NCBI GenBank assembly: GCA_039105265.1
Contig: JAPFFF010000001.1
Span: forward strand, 5,890,001 to 5,954,000
DNA from: Tritrichomonas musculus
Lineage: Eukaryota > Parabasalia > Tritrichomonadida > Tritrichomonadidae
Direction of reading: 5' to 3'
DNA: 64,000 nucleotides
Part shown: piece after piece, positions 1 through 11,600 of the stretch
How the letters are laid out: every line of letters starts with the position of its first letter
How positions within the stretch are numbered: the first letter of the stretch is position 1
Notes under the pieces: model-generated
Told to the model about the DNA's origin: nothing
The model's database searches: none
The model's input: the letters and a program-made list of their open reading frames with translations, nothing else
Position numbers and translations under genes: made by a program

Positions 1-96
1 AAATTAAAATAAAGCTAAATAAACATATTTAATAATAAAAATATATTGTAAAAATAGTTACTTTCACGTAAATTCTCGATTTTTTCCCCGTATTTA

Positions 97-369
97 TCAT
101 TGCCTTTTAGGTGCGTATGGGCATTGAATAGATTTAGATATATCAAAAGATTTTTTGTTTCGTAAATTTTTAGCTTGTAATTCACCATCAGAAATATAAA
201 TTGCTGGTATTTTTGAAAAAGTCATGCTTATGTCATCGAGGAAAAAAGGTTTAAAAACATCTTTAGAATCATCATTTTCAGTATAATCAAATGGCCTCAA
301 TTCAAAGGTCCATATACCATCATTTCGTTTGAGGACAGGAATATTGGATCTGGCATTGTTATTATTCAT
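97..369 (-). CDS. small hypothetical protein, 90 aa
   Basis: A 90-codon open frame starts MNNNNARSNIPVLKRNDG and ends CPYAPKRQ. I do not recognise it. It has ordinary amino-acid variety (Trp, Pro, Asp, Phe spread through it), unlike the Ile/Tyr/Asn/Lys noise from random A+T-rich DNA, so it may be a real short gene or the surviving part of a longer one. There is no signal peptide or membrane segment. No TCA-type initiator is visible close to the start. It stands alone, with about 850 bases of spacer before the tRNA-bearing block. Confidence 0.35.
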   Translation of the reverse strand: MNNNNARSNIPVLKRNDGIWTFELRPFDYTENDDSKDVFKPFFLDDISMTFSKIPAIYISDGELQAKNLRNKKSFDISKSIQCPYAPKRQ

Positions 370-1208
370 ATTAATATTACAGTTTTTATACTTATGGCAA
401 AAATTTTGTTAGAATAATTTATTCAAAATATGATCGTTATTAACTGAAATATTTTTAATAATGCATCAAATTTGATTAATCAAAATATTCTTATATAAGG
501 CAGCTACACCATTTCATTTACTTTTATTTCTGATAAAATAGATCTCTATAAAGAAATATGAGATCAAGAAAAGCTCTTTGAACTTACACAAAAACTGTTC
601 TTTATCCTCCATTAAACTTTGTTTTTTGATTTTCTCGTGTAAACTTACGGTTTCTAAGAATTTATTTCCAATATTGAATGATTTATTTTTTGCATGCGAA
701 AATTAAAAAACAAAGTTTACAGTCAATTGTTTCAAATAATCAAATTTATTACTATGCAATGCATATTATACATCATTAATTCCTATCAATTATTTATTAA
801 TTACATTTTAAAAGATTACATTATTTGCATTAATTTAACAGCATATGGAATACCAAAATACTTCAAATTTCTATAACAAGTCATGCCGATGCTGACTACT
901 TTAAAGTTATAGCACGCAATTTTTGAAGACAATCAATAAATCATGAAATTGTTCATTAAATTCGGAAATATTGGAATAAATCTTCAAGAAACAAGCAATT
1001 GATATAAATGATGTAAATTTAGGTAATACACCTCTCATTTAAATTTGCTGAGTGAGATATAAAGAAAAAATGAGATATTTTCCCGTCTTTATATTTTGCA
1101 ACAATTTGCAGATAACCACTCTTCATATTAGTATTATAAAGTAAAAGTTCAAGAAATGAAATAAAATAATGAAAAGGGAAATAAGAAATGATATTATCAA
1201 AGATTTGG
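370..1208. other. gene-poor A+T-rich spacer
   Basis: No convincing gene. A 60-codon frame at 694-876 has only low-complexity Ile/Tyr/Asn composition. Around 493-515 a stretch reading LYKAATPF on the plus strand repeats, in inverted orientation, a stretch at the upstream end of the coding relic near 1.64-1.87 kb. Confidence 0.5.
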
Positions 1209-1455
1209 AAAAAAAATTGCCTCGGCGCGGAGTCGAACCGCGGTCAAATGCGTGTAAAGCATCTATTCTAACCGTTATAATACCGAGGCTGTTATGCTTA
1301 TTAAAAATGATATATTGTAAAAATTTAATATAACATTTTAGTTTCCTTATCTGTTTTTTCCAAAGTAAAATATTTTTAATATTTAAATAATATATTTAAA
1401 TTTATTTTTATATTAAGTTTTAACTGCATTAAATCTATGCTATAATGCTCTTCAC
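1209..1455. repeat. 247-bp direct duplication, copy 1 (carries tRNA-Val)
   Basis: This block is identical, as far as I can read it, to 3585-3831. It begins in the A-run that would terminate the tRNA on the minus strand and runs about 165 bases beyond the tRNA 5' end. The flanks differ completely on both sides. No terminal inverted repeats or target duplications are visible, so it looks like a segmental copy and not a transposon. Confidence 0.9.
1218..1289 (-). tRNA. tRNA-Val (anticodon UAC), copy 1
   Basis: On the minus strand the acceptor stem pairs GCCTCGG with CCGAGGC. The anticodon stem GATGC/GCATT encloses loop TTTACAC (anticodon TAC), and the T stem CGCGG/CCGCG encloses TTCGACT. The B box (GGTTCGACTCC) is good, and a run of eight T immediately downstream fits a Pol III terminator. 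The D arm is poor: with standard spacing only one or two of its pairs form, and the usual G of the A box is T. It may therefore be a degenerate or unusually folded tRNA. CCA is not encoded. Confidence 0.75.
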
Positions 1456-1638
1456 AATTAGGATTCAAAGTCAGAAATACCAAAAAGGTAGCTCGTGGAA
1501 ATAAACGGTCTCCGCCAGATGGAGTGCTCGAAATTAAGCTTTTGTAAAATATGTTACCTGAAAAAAAAAAAAAAAAAATCTGGCACTTTTTGGTGCGAAC
1601 CCCTGGAGTAGTGGTAGGCGGGGGGGGGGGGGGGGACA
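1456..1638. other. unusual junction with A18 and G16 homopolymers
   Basis: Just after the duplicated tRNA block the sequence becomes richer in G+C and carries 18 consecutive A (1561-1578) and 16 consecutive G (1620-1635). A 16-G run stands out in this genome. It may be a real simple repeat, a read-end artefact or a misjoined assembly point. Confidence 0.6.
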
Positions 1639-1870
1639 TTTATGGCCCCGAAACCTACCAACAACTACTGTAAATGGTACTCCATACTTTGCCAAACAGA
1701 GTATTTGTTCTTGCGAATAGTGGGCTACATTTGTACAATATATAATATTAAAACGTACCAATTCAAGTGCATCGCCAAATTCTTTAATATGCAATATACT
1801 GGATATACCAGCACCCTTGAATGCTATTTTGCAGTTAAATGGTGTAGCTGCCTTATATAAACAACTTAAT
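1639..1870 (-). pseudogene. unrecognised coding relic
   Basis: The minus strand is open for about 75 codons, with mixed composition (for example KAATPFNCKIAFKGAG, then EFGDALELVRFN, then YGVPFTVVVGRFRGHK), before running into the G/C homopolymer. This reads like real protein and not like A+T noise, but I cannot name a family. There is no clear start, and the end at the homopolymer is abrupt, so it is probably a fragment. The opposite-strand frame over the same bases looks like its shadow. Confidence 0.35.
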
Positions 1871-3584
1871 TTTAATTAATTGGCTTGATTGTCTTTTTTT
1901 CGTAATCTGTTCATATTTTTCATAACACCAAATAAACATAGATCCAGCAGCTGTGTTTGATCACTTGAATGGGTAAACAAAAAAAGAAAAATAATATTTT
2001 CCTGAATCAATTTGATATATCAAATTTTCATAACCATTCAAGCCATCCATAAAAAAAAATAGCCATCCCTTTATATTCAAATGTGTTTTTATTCTTAAAT
2101 GCGTTCTTAAATGTTTTTTATGGTTTTATCATTTTTACAAAAGATCGTTTATTTTATTTTAAAATCGAAAGCTTAAGCAATACTTCAAGTTAAAATATTG
2201 TTTTGGTTACCCAAAATTTAATTGATTTTATCAATTGCTATCAATTGATATCTGCTCCGATCATGCATTCAATATGCAAAGAGCTTTCAATCCTTAGGAC
2301 CAAAATTCAAAGCCACACCATAAATGATTAGAATAAATTGTTAACTTATTATTTTTGCAATTCATTTTTGTTATGTCTGGGTGGCAGTTTAGGATGCACA
2401 ACGTAACGTTTACTACTAGCATTCCAAAGTTCAACCAAGTTTTTATTCAACATTATCCGTAATAATTTCATAATAATTTCATAATAATTATTAAATCAGA
2501 TATCCAATGATGATTCAATAAAATCAGGCTATTTATTTCTTAAACCCTTTTGTTTTATTTAACTGTAATTTTATAAACACCTTTTATAAAAGGAGAAGAA
2601 AATACCTTCACAATTTCACAAAGATTAATTGAGTTTCCCCTTCATTTGGTAGTCGCCTATTTTCTCTATAAAAATTTTTTTAAAACCAGACTGAATATTA
2701 TCTATTGTGGCACTTTTTCTCATTCTATTGATAAAGGATTTATTTAAAGAGTCTCTTTTATTTCAAGCTTTGTGTTTCTTAAGGAACGTTCTAACTTTTT
2801 TATTTTGGATAATCTTCAATTGTTTCTTTCCTTCCGATGTCTGTGTTCTTGTCTGCTGCTTCACTAACTTGTTTCTGTCTCACTTTCAATCAAGCTTTGA
2901 GTTTCTTATTGAAAGTGAGAAGAAGCTTCTTCTTTAATATAAAAATAAATAATCGTATTTATTGGTGATCAGTCAAAAAATACAAATGAAGCGGCTTCTG
3001 GTTTGAGAAATGCAGAGATTCAACCAAACAAAATAAATACAGATTATCGATTATCAAGATATCAGATATGAAATGTGATATAAAAATAATTGTAAACTTG
3101 ATATCAATTACCGAGATCTCGAGATCTAAAACAGATTTATCTTTTTTTTATAATTGGTATTTGTGATTTTAAAATATTTAAAAATAAGTAATATAATGTA
3201 TTGATGTTTATTTTAAGATTAAAATCAAAAAATACATTCTTTTTTATGAAATATTTGTGATTAAATTACGATCATATAATTATCAAAAAGTTTAATTGTC
3301 AATTCTGATATCAAAAGCTGAGAAAAAAAATTCTCGATCTCTGAAATCGATCTCGAGAATCTGTGCATATTTATATATCGATATCAAAAAGTCAATCAAT
3401 TATCGATCTCGAGAATCGGAGAATAAAAGCCTATTTATAAATACGGGTATCATAAAAATTATTTTTTATTATTTAATTCATTCAAATATCACATTGAAAA
3501 AATAACCAATTCTCACTTGTTGGGGAAGAAAAGTTAGGAGTTGTAGGAAGAAGAGGATGATTTTTTGAAATATCCAAAAAAGTA
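1871..3584. other. gene-poor spacer with small palindromes
   Basis: No gene can be supported. A possible 34-codon relic on the minus strand near 2340-2460 reads MLNKNLVELWNASSKRYVVH, with no neighbours in frame. A 13-bp perfect inverted repeat (2878-2890 and 2908-2920) lies in the middle, and three CGAG-type palindromic motifs lie at 3112-3127, 3346-3361 and 3402-3417. Frames at 2707-2937 and 3296-3505 are low-complexity and unsupported. Confidence 0.5.
2878..2920. repeat. perfect 13-bp inverted repeat (hairpin)
   Basis: TCTCACTTTCAAT at 2878-2890 is the exact reverse complement of ATTGAAAGTGAGA at 2908-2920, with a 17-base loop. It is followed by a small AAGCTT-centred palindrome. No gene end lies next to it. 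Confidence 0.7.
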
Positions 3585-3831
3585 AAAAAAAATTGCCTCG
3601 GCGCGGAGTCGAACCGCGGTCAAATGCGTGTAAAGCATCTATTCTAACCGTTATAATACCGAGGCTGTTATGCTTATTAAAAATGATATATTGTAAAAAT
3701 TTAATATAACATTTTAGTTTCCTTATCTGTTTTTTCCAAAGTAAAATATTTTTAATATTTAAATAATATATTTAAATTTATTTTTATATTAAGTTTTAAC
3801 TGCATTAAATCTATGCTATAATGCTCTTCAC
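3585..3831. repeat. 247-bp direct duplication, copy 2 (carries tRNA-Val)
   Basis: Identical in reading to 1209-1455 and in the same orientation, 2376 bases downstream. Lack of divergence in A+T-rich non-coding flank implies a recent copy or gene conversion. Confidence 0.9.
3594..3665 (-). tRNA. tRNA-Val (anticodon UAC), copy 2
   Basis: Same 72 bases as the gene at 1218-1289: good acceptor, anticodon and T arms, anticodon TAC, a T-run terminator directly downstream on the minus strand, and the same weak D arm. The two copies do not serve as independent evidence that the D arm is tolerated, because they sit inside one duplicated block. Confidence 0.75.
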
Positions 3832-4055
3832 TATTATAGATTAAGAATTTTTATCATAAGGATGTGTAAAAATCTTTATTTTATTACTGCATTCAATTTT
3901 GAACTTTAATACTACTTTTTGTGTGATGACTGGAAAATGGAAAATCAAATTCTCTCAACAGATGTCATGAAATCAGAAAATTTTGACTTCAAAATATGAA
4001 AATTTTCAAAAAATTTTTATAAAAATTTTTGAATAGAAAACTATTGAAATTATGA
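3832..4055. other. short A+T-rich spacer
   Basis: Non-coding in all frames. It leads into the small secreted-protein gene at 4069. Confidence 0.5.
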
Positions 4056-4061
4056 TCAATA
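4056..4061 (+). promoter_or_regulatory. initiator-like TCAATA
   Basis: TCAATA with its A eleven bases before the ATG at 4069. Trichomonads are known to start transcription at a TCA-containing initiator a few to about twenty bases before the start codon. The match here is to position and core only. Confidence 0.4.
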
Positions 4062-4068
4062 AAATTTT

Positions 4069-4518
4069 ATGATTTTCGTCACTTCATTTTTAATAATGAC
4101 TATATTTTATGATTATACTGCTGGTCGTGGAAAATATGATGATGGATATGAAATAGAATACGTCACTGATCAAAAATCATCTGCAAACACAAATAAAAAC
4201 TACAAATACTCTAACGATAAACAAGGCATTTCCAAATCTAATGACAAATTCCATTTCTCTTACGGTGAATTAGCAAAAGAAAGAAATGAAAATATTGAAA
4301 ATAATTCAACCAAATCCAACAAATTCTATTACAAAAACAAAACCCAAAACTACAATCAAAAACAATCCAAATACGGAACAAACAAATTCAGCTACAACAA
4401 AAATTCAACCAAACCAAATAAATACAGATCAAACAGAAGCCCATTTTACTCTCAAAATAACCAACCAGTAACATTCACTATTGGATCCAAATATCAAAGA
4501 ACATGTGATCAAGAATAA
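4069..4518 (+). CDS. secreted Asn/Lys/Ser-rich protein, 149 aa
   Basis: The first 15 residues (MIFVTSFLIMTIFYD) form a short hydrophobic stretch that could be a signal peptide. The rest is strongly hydrophilic and dominated by Asn, Lys, Ser, Tyr and Gln with no globular-domain signature, so it is probably disordered. There is no transmembrane anchor or Cys framework; the single Cys is four residues from the end. An initiator-like TCAATA lies just upstream, which supports this ATG. A second frame inside it (4286-4471) is a shadow with the same skewed composition. The family is not recognised. It could be secreted or vesicular; the short leader makes this uncertain. Confidence 0.55.
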   Translation: MIFVTSFLIMTIFYDYTAGRGKYDDGYEIEYVTDQKSSANTNKNYKYSNDKQGISKSNDKFHFSYGELAKERNENIENNSTKSNKFYYKNKTQNYNQKQSKYGTNKFSYNKNSTKPNKYRSNRSPFYSQNNQPVTFTIGSKYQRTCDQE

Positions 4519-5641
4519 GGGATGTTGTAGACTTTTTACTCTAATGTTATCATTTAATATTATAGATTGTTTTTGTTATTTAAAAAATAGATTGCTTTTG
4601 TTATTTTAAAAATAGATTGTTGTAACTATCTCTTTGTTTTTTATATTTAAATTTTTATGCATTCAACTTTTCTTTATTATTATTATTAACTTATTAATAA
4701 TTAGATTCGTAAAAAAAAATTAATCTTATTATATTTATAGATATTATAATATTTCCCCCTTTTGTTTAGCTAAATCATTCGTAAATAATAATAGGAACAA
4801 TTGGTAGATCTTCTGCTTTTTACTTATTTTATAGATATTTTGATGAAAGTTAAATTGAAAAAGGATAGCAATAATAAAGTAACAAATAAATAATTTTACA
4901 TAATTTTGTAAAAATAAAAGCTTATCTTAAGTATAATTATTGAACATTGATAAAAATTATTGAGTATTTCCCTAACTTTGAAGCTTTTGATTAAAAAATG
5001 ATACTTATTTAAGTAAAATTTTGATTTAAAAGAAGCTTTTGAGAAAAATAATCAACAAATAATTAATAAATATATAAATAAAATCGAATTTATGAACATC
5101 GATCTATTTAAATCGCAATTAAATGGTACTTCTCATTAGATATACCTGACGGGTTAAAGCTGCCATGCTTCAAATATTGATGAATATTTGCTTGGTTACG
5201 TTTAAAATATTAAAAAATTTATAACAGTGAATCAATGAATTTAAACAAGAAATATTAAAAATTTATAAATCAATTGTTATTTATTTATCATAATTGTACT
5301 AAATATAATTTTTATGCATAAAATTTTGTTTTATTTATCAATATATTTATATGTTTTGTACAAAAATTTTAGATTCACAATTTTACTTTTAAAAAACTCT
5401 ATAGCCGAACAAATAAATTCACAAAATTTAAAACACAATAAATTTTACAATATCACATAAAATGCTTTTATTTAGGTAAAAAATAAGAATTAATAAATAA
5501 AAATAATCTCATATATTATATAAATTATTATATAAAAAATAAATTTAGAAAATATTTATTAAACAATTAAAATTATAAAGATATTATGCCATTAATGACA
5601 TTTTACCAATTGTAACCATTCAGTTAAACAATCATATCACA
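4519..5641. other. A+T-rich spacer
   Basis: About 1.1 kb between two plus-strand genes. No frame, RNA gene or repeat I can support. Confidence 0.5.
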
Positions 5642-5647
5642 TCAATA
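5642..5647 (+). promoter_or_regulatory. initiator-like TCAATA
   Basis: TCAATA, with a second TCA just upstream in the same run, 27 bases before the ATG at 5669. The spacing is at the long end for a trichomonad initiator. Confidence 0.3.
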
Positions 5648-5668
5648 AAAATTTATAAAAAATATTTG

Positions 5669-8600
5669 ATGTTTTTCTTACTATTCTTTTTCTTAAATTC
5701 GTTTGGACTTTCAGATCCACAAGAAGTAAGCCTTGGCAACAAATACTTGACTGTTACTTGGAATATTAACGATTCCGGTTCATTATTAACCAAAAACCTT
5801 TTAAATCAAAGAGCTCAACCAGAAGTTACAATTATACCTCAAACTGGCAGCGAAGAATTTACAATTTCGATTTTACGAGATAATTCATCTCCTTATCCAA
5901 CACCAATTTCCGATAAAAGCAAATGGACGATTACAGCAAATTCAGAAAAAAATACCGAAGGAGATGACGGACCGATTAAAAATTTAATTGATAATAATCC
6001 TCATACAATATGGCATTCATGGGAAAGTGAAGAAGATGACAAAACAGGCCATGATGATCGAGAGAATCACGCAGGAGATTACAACATTACCATTAATTTC
6101 GGCGAAAAATTAACATTTAAAGCGATTTCTTTTACACAAAAGCCAATCAATCTTGACGGTGTTGTTCGTAAGTTCAAACTTTTTGTTGGCGACTCACTTG
6201 AAGACGTTACAAACAAAGTTAAAAAAGGCGAATACATATTAGATTCATATTTTGCTCAAGACAAGAACAAAAAGTGCTATTTAAACCTTACAGAAGAAGT
6301 TACAACGCAATTTGTTGTAATAACAACGAAAGGCGATGGCAAATTTGGCACAGGCGCACAATTTGACATTTATTCAGACTTTATTCCATACTTAAACGAT
6401 GTTATTAAAGCCTCAGAACTTAAATGCAAAGATGCATCTAAAGAAGAAAACAAAGTCACTTTTACATTTGACACTTATGAATTAAACAACGCAAAATTTG
6501 ACATAATTGAAGTTGTTGAATTGATCCAAGATAAACCATACATGGAGAAGCACTTAGAAATCAAGTGCAGTGATGAAAATGTCAAATTAGATTACATTGA
6601 TCTTGATCATTACGTCCTCACAAATGATGACCATTCAAAAAGTTGGACCTGTCCATTTGTTGATGAACTTTTTATGAGTCTTGGTCAACCTTATTACATG
6701 AACACTTTTTATGCAGGATGTCGTTTTCCATACACGCACACAATGATAGAAACGACAACGAATTTGGCAAGAATTCGTTATCATTCAGGTAAATCATTTA
6801 AAGATCTCAAAAAGAACGATCAAAATATGTATGTTACATGGAAAACTGTTTTAGGAGCATCACGAGACAGTCGAATTGAAGTTGTTCGTAATGACTTCTT
6901 TGCTTACATAAGCGATATTTCAGTTCCTTCTCCATTCCGCAAGCAGTACAACTCATGGTACGATTGGATGCTTAAAATCACCGAAGAAAACATCATGATC
7001 TCATTCAAAGAGATCGAAAGAGGATGTACACAATATGGACTTCCACCATTTGATTCCTATGTTGTTGACGATGGCTGGAACAACTACAACAGTGACAAGT
7101 ATGGCGTTTATGATGTAGGAACATCAGGAACAACATATAATCAAGATGGTTTTTGGGAGTTTAATGACAAATTCCCAAACAAGTTCAAGAATCCTTCTGA
7201 TTTCACTAGAAAGATTTCATCAAACTTTGGTGTTTGGCTTGGTCCAAGAGGTGGTTATGTCACACCAGGCAAATTTGGTCAAATGATTGAAGATGCCAAG
7301 AAAGGATTTTATAATCCACAGTCGGATGATATTGACGTTGGTTCACACACTTATTTAAAGAATGTCCAACAACTTCTGGTTGACTTTATTAAGACATATA
7401 AAGTCAATTATTATAAACTTGACGGTTTTGTTGAACAACCATGCTTTAATGAAACTCACGATCACATGGTCGGTGGTCCAGATGGTCTTTATTACTTCAC
7501 TGATCTTTGGGAAAACGTTTATGTTTGGTATGAAGATATGATTAAAACAGCCAAAGAAACAGGACTTGATAACTTTTGGATCTCAACAACAACATGGGCA
7601 GCACCTTCACCTTTCCAATTACAATGGTCGAATTCGGTTTGGATTCAAATTTCAGGTGATAAAGGTGAAATTATTATCGGTGATAATATAAATCAAGCTG
7701 ACCAATGTTTGACTTATAGAGATGACTGTTATTGGCAATTTTATGATGAAATGGAATTACAATTCCCTGCACGTTGCCTTTATAATCATGATCCAATTTA
7801 CGGTCAAGCAGGAACGACTCTTCGTGGCAGTTTAAATGACGACTTTTTCAGAACTTTCTTGTACGGATGCGCAATGAGAGGCACTGCTTTCTTTGAGCTT
7901 TATTACACTTACGACATGCTTGATGAAGGCGATAAATGGTACATAAGTTCTGATGTTTTGTCATGGGCAGAAGGAAACTTTGATACGCTTCAACATTCCC
8001 AAATATTCGGTGGAAGACCAGGTATTGGCGAATTCTATGGATTTTCTGCATGGAACACAACGAATGGTGTCATTGGAATAAGGAATCCAGGAGCTGAAGT
8101 TGTTGAAGAGAAGATAATTATTGATAGAAATATCGGTGTTCCTGAAGATATTGGCACTGTTTATCGTTCGACTCTTCTTGATCATAAAACAGAGAACCAA
8201 GATGAAACAAAGAACAAAGTTCCTTTCAAATATGGTGATGAATTAAAAGTGACACTTGTTCCTGGTGAATATAGAATCTATGAATTTAGACCAACAAATG
8301 ATAATGAAGCACCAACAATCGAAGTTGTTAAATCAACAAAAGAAACAGAAATAATGATTCGATTTAACAAACGTGTAGTTCTTAATGATGCTTCTTTCTC
8401 AATCCAAGGAGTCACTGTTAATGAAGCTAGACTTCGTGGTGATCGAAGAACGGTTACTTTATCAACATCACCAATGATTAATTATACAAATTATAAGTTG
8501 GAAATTAAAGGTGTCAAAGATATCTTTGATAATGAGTTATCAACAACTGTTGACTTCCAATATTTCACATCCAATTTGATCTCTTCTATTCGTGGCGAAT

Positions 8601-11600
8601 TTTCAGGATCAGACTCAGTTTTTGTTGACACAACAGTTGCAACTGATTCGTTTACAATTCGTCTTAATGTTAAAGATTTCAAAGATGTTAAAAATGCAGT
8701 TCTTCTCCATTCAGAAGACAATTCTATCATTGTTGAAATAACAAGTGACAATCACATTAAATTCACTGTTGGAAAGACATCAGTTACATCTGAATCAGAG
8801 ATCAATAAAGACACACATTTTGTTACTCTTGTTCGTGAAAGAAATGCACTCATTAAGATTTACATTGGAACCGAAATAGACTCATCACAATGGGACAAAC
8901 AAATGGCAAACACGGTTTCTATTCATAATTTGATTTTGAACAAGAATGAAGTTGTTTACACATATGTTAAAGTATTCAATTATGGACTTGCTTACAGTGA
9001 AGTTTCAGAAGAAGTTTCATTAAAGAATGAGTACATTGAACGTGTCTTTTCAATCTCAAATAACAAAGTAAAAACATTAGAAATCATCAACTATAGAACT
9101 GATTCAATCATCTCAATTACACCACAAGAAGGATCGGAAGAGTTCCTCTTCTCAGTTCCAATTTATGATGAAAAAGAAGCCAATGGAAATGAAAATATTT
9201 ATCGTGTTAAGAATGATACACCAGAAGCAATTGATAGAACTAATTGGCATGCTTCAGCAAACAGTGAACAATCAACAATTCCTGGAAAAGAAGGCTCAGT
9301 TTACAATTTAATTGACGGAAATCTAAACACAATGTGGCACTCAAAATATAACGATAAAGGACAAGGTGGTCATGATGATAGATATGATCCAAAAGACCCA
9401 TTCCAAGTTACATTTGATCTTAAGAAAGAAACTGAATTCAAGGCCTTCTCATACACACCAAGACAATCAGGACTCAATGGCAGAATCAATCATTATGAAA
9501 TCTATGTTGAAAACTCAATGGAAGAACTTAATAAATCAATTAAAGATAAGAAATATAAGATGAAAGGAGACTTCCATTTCTTTGCAGCATTTCCAGTTTA
9601 TGTCAACTTTACTAATCCTCAAAAAGGACGATACGTTGCCCTTTTATCTGTTGATCATGACTCATTTGGAAGTGGTGCAGATTTCAACTTGTATGAAGAC
9701 TTTGTTCCTTTACCACATGCTGATATTAAATCGTCTTCATTTGAACTTGATCATTATGAAATCAAAGAGAAAGAGAATAGTCAATTGTTGATCTTTACTT
9801 ATAAACCATATAGTTTCAATGATGTTCAATTCAATATAACTGTTGAATATGAACTTCAAAATGATAAACATTACATTGAGAAAGAAATCAAAATCAAAAT
9901 CCCACAGAATAAATATAATGACATTAAATTTGATTACTTTGATCTTGATCATCTTGTCATTTCAAACAATGATAAAGAAAAATCATGGACACATCCAATG
10001 ATTGATTCATCAGGCGATTACATACCATCCAAATACATTCTTACTCTTGGTCAGCCAATTTACATTAATTCATTCTTTACAGGTTGTAGATTCCCATTCT
10101 CAGACAACCAAATAGTTGACAATCTTTCCTATCTTCGTTATCAAGCAGGAAAGACATATCAACAACTTAATTTGGGTGAAGATGGTACCTATTGTTGCTG
10201 GAAGACTGTTCTTGGATCAGCACGAAGTACGAACATTGAAGTAATTCGTAATGATTTCTTCTCTTACATAACTGACATTTCAGTTGAAAACAAGTTCAGA
10301 AAGCAATATAATTCATGGTATGATTGGATGCTTACAATTACAGAATCAAACATTTTATCATCATTTAAAGAGATTGAAAAAGGATGCACTCAAATGGGTG
10401 TCAAACCACTTGATTCATATGTAATTGATGATGGTTGGAATAACTATAATTACGATAACCAAGAATATCATGTTTATGATGAAGCTAAATCAGGAACAAC
10501 TTATAATGATGTTGGTTTTTGGGCAATTAATAACAAGTTCCCAGATGGCTTTAATAAACCAGCAGAATTTGCACAAAGTGTTTCATCAAACTTTGGTGTT
10601 TGGCTTGGTCCACGAGGAGGCTACAACTTTATGGATAAGTTTGGACACATGATTGAAAATGCAGGCTTTGGATATCATAATGCACAAAGCAATGATGTTG
10701 ATGTAGCATCGACTAAATATACAGCCAAATTGAAAGAATTCTGGAATGATTGGATTAAGAAGTATAAAGTTAATTATTACAAGCTTGATGGCTGGCTTCT
10801 TAAACCATGTGAAAATAAAGACCATGATCATGTTGTAGGTGGTTTTGATGGTGTTTATGAATACAGTGATTATTGGGAAAGATACATTGACGTCTTTAAG
10901 AGCATGAGAGAAACAGCACTTCAAAATGACATTAATAATTTATGGATTTCATTAACATGCTACATTAATCCTTCTCCATTCCATCTTCAATGGGCCAATT
11001 CAATCTGGATCCAAATATCAGACGATGTTGGCTACATTAAGCTTTCTGATAAAGATACTCTTGCTGATCAAATGTTGAACTATAGAGATAATGTCTATTA
11101 CAATTTCTATCATGTTTTCCAATTCCAATTACCGCAACAATCAGTCTACAATCATGATCCTATTTATGGAAAGACAGGAACACAACTCGAAGGATCTTTA
11201 AATGATGACGAATTCCGTAAATTCCTTCTCATGTGTGGAATGAGAGGTAACTCATTCTTTGAGCTCTATTACACTTACACAATGATTGACGAAGGTGACA
11301 AATGGTATGTAAATTCAGAAATTTTGAATTACATTGAAAACCGACATGATGTTCTTCAACATTCACAAATATTTGGTGAAGCTCCTGAAAAAGGAAGTGT
11401 TTATGGCTATTCTTCTTGGTCTAAAGAACGTGGTACGATTGCAATTAGAAATCCATCAAACGAAGTTAAAGAGTACACAATTAAATTGAATAGAGACATT
11501 GGAGTACCAGAAAACATTGGAACAGTTTATCGAAAGATTGTTCTTGATTTCAACTCAATTGAAGACCTGAAAGAAGGACAAGAACAACATTATGATGATG

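Noticed and set aside
694-876. 60-codon plus-strand frame
   Set aside because: Ile/Tyr/Asn/Lys composition typical of non-coding A+T-rich DNA; no supporting signal.
2707-2937. 76-codon Phe/Leu-rich frame that could pass for a membrane peptide
   Set aside because: T-rich DNA yields Phe/Leu by default, and the frame runs through a 13-bp hairpin. No homologue or initiator supports it.
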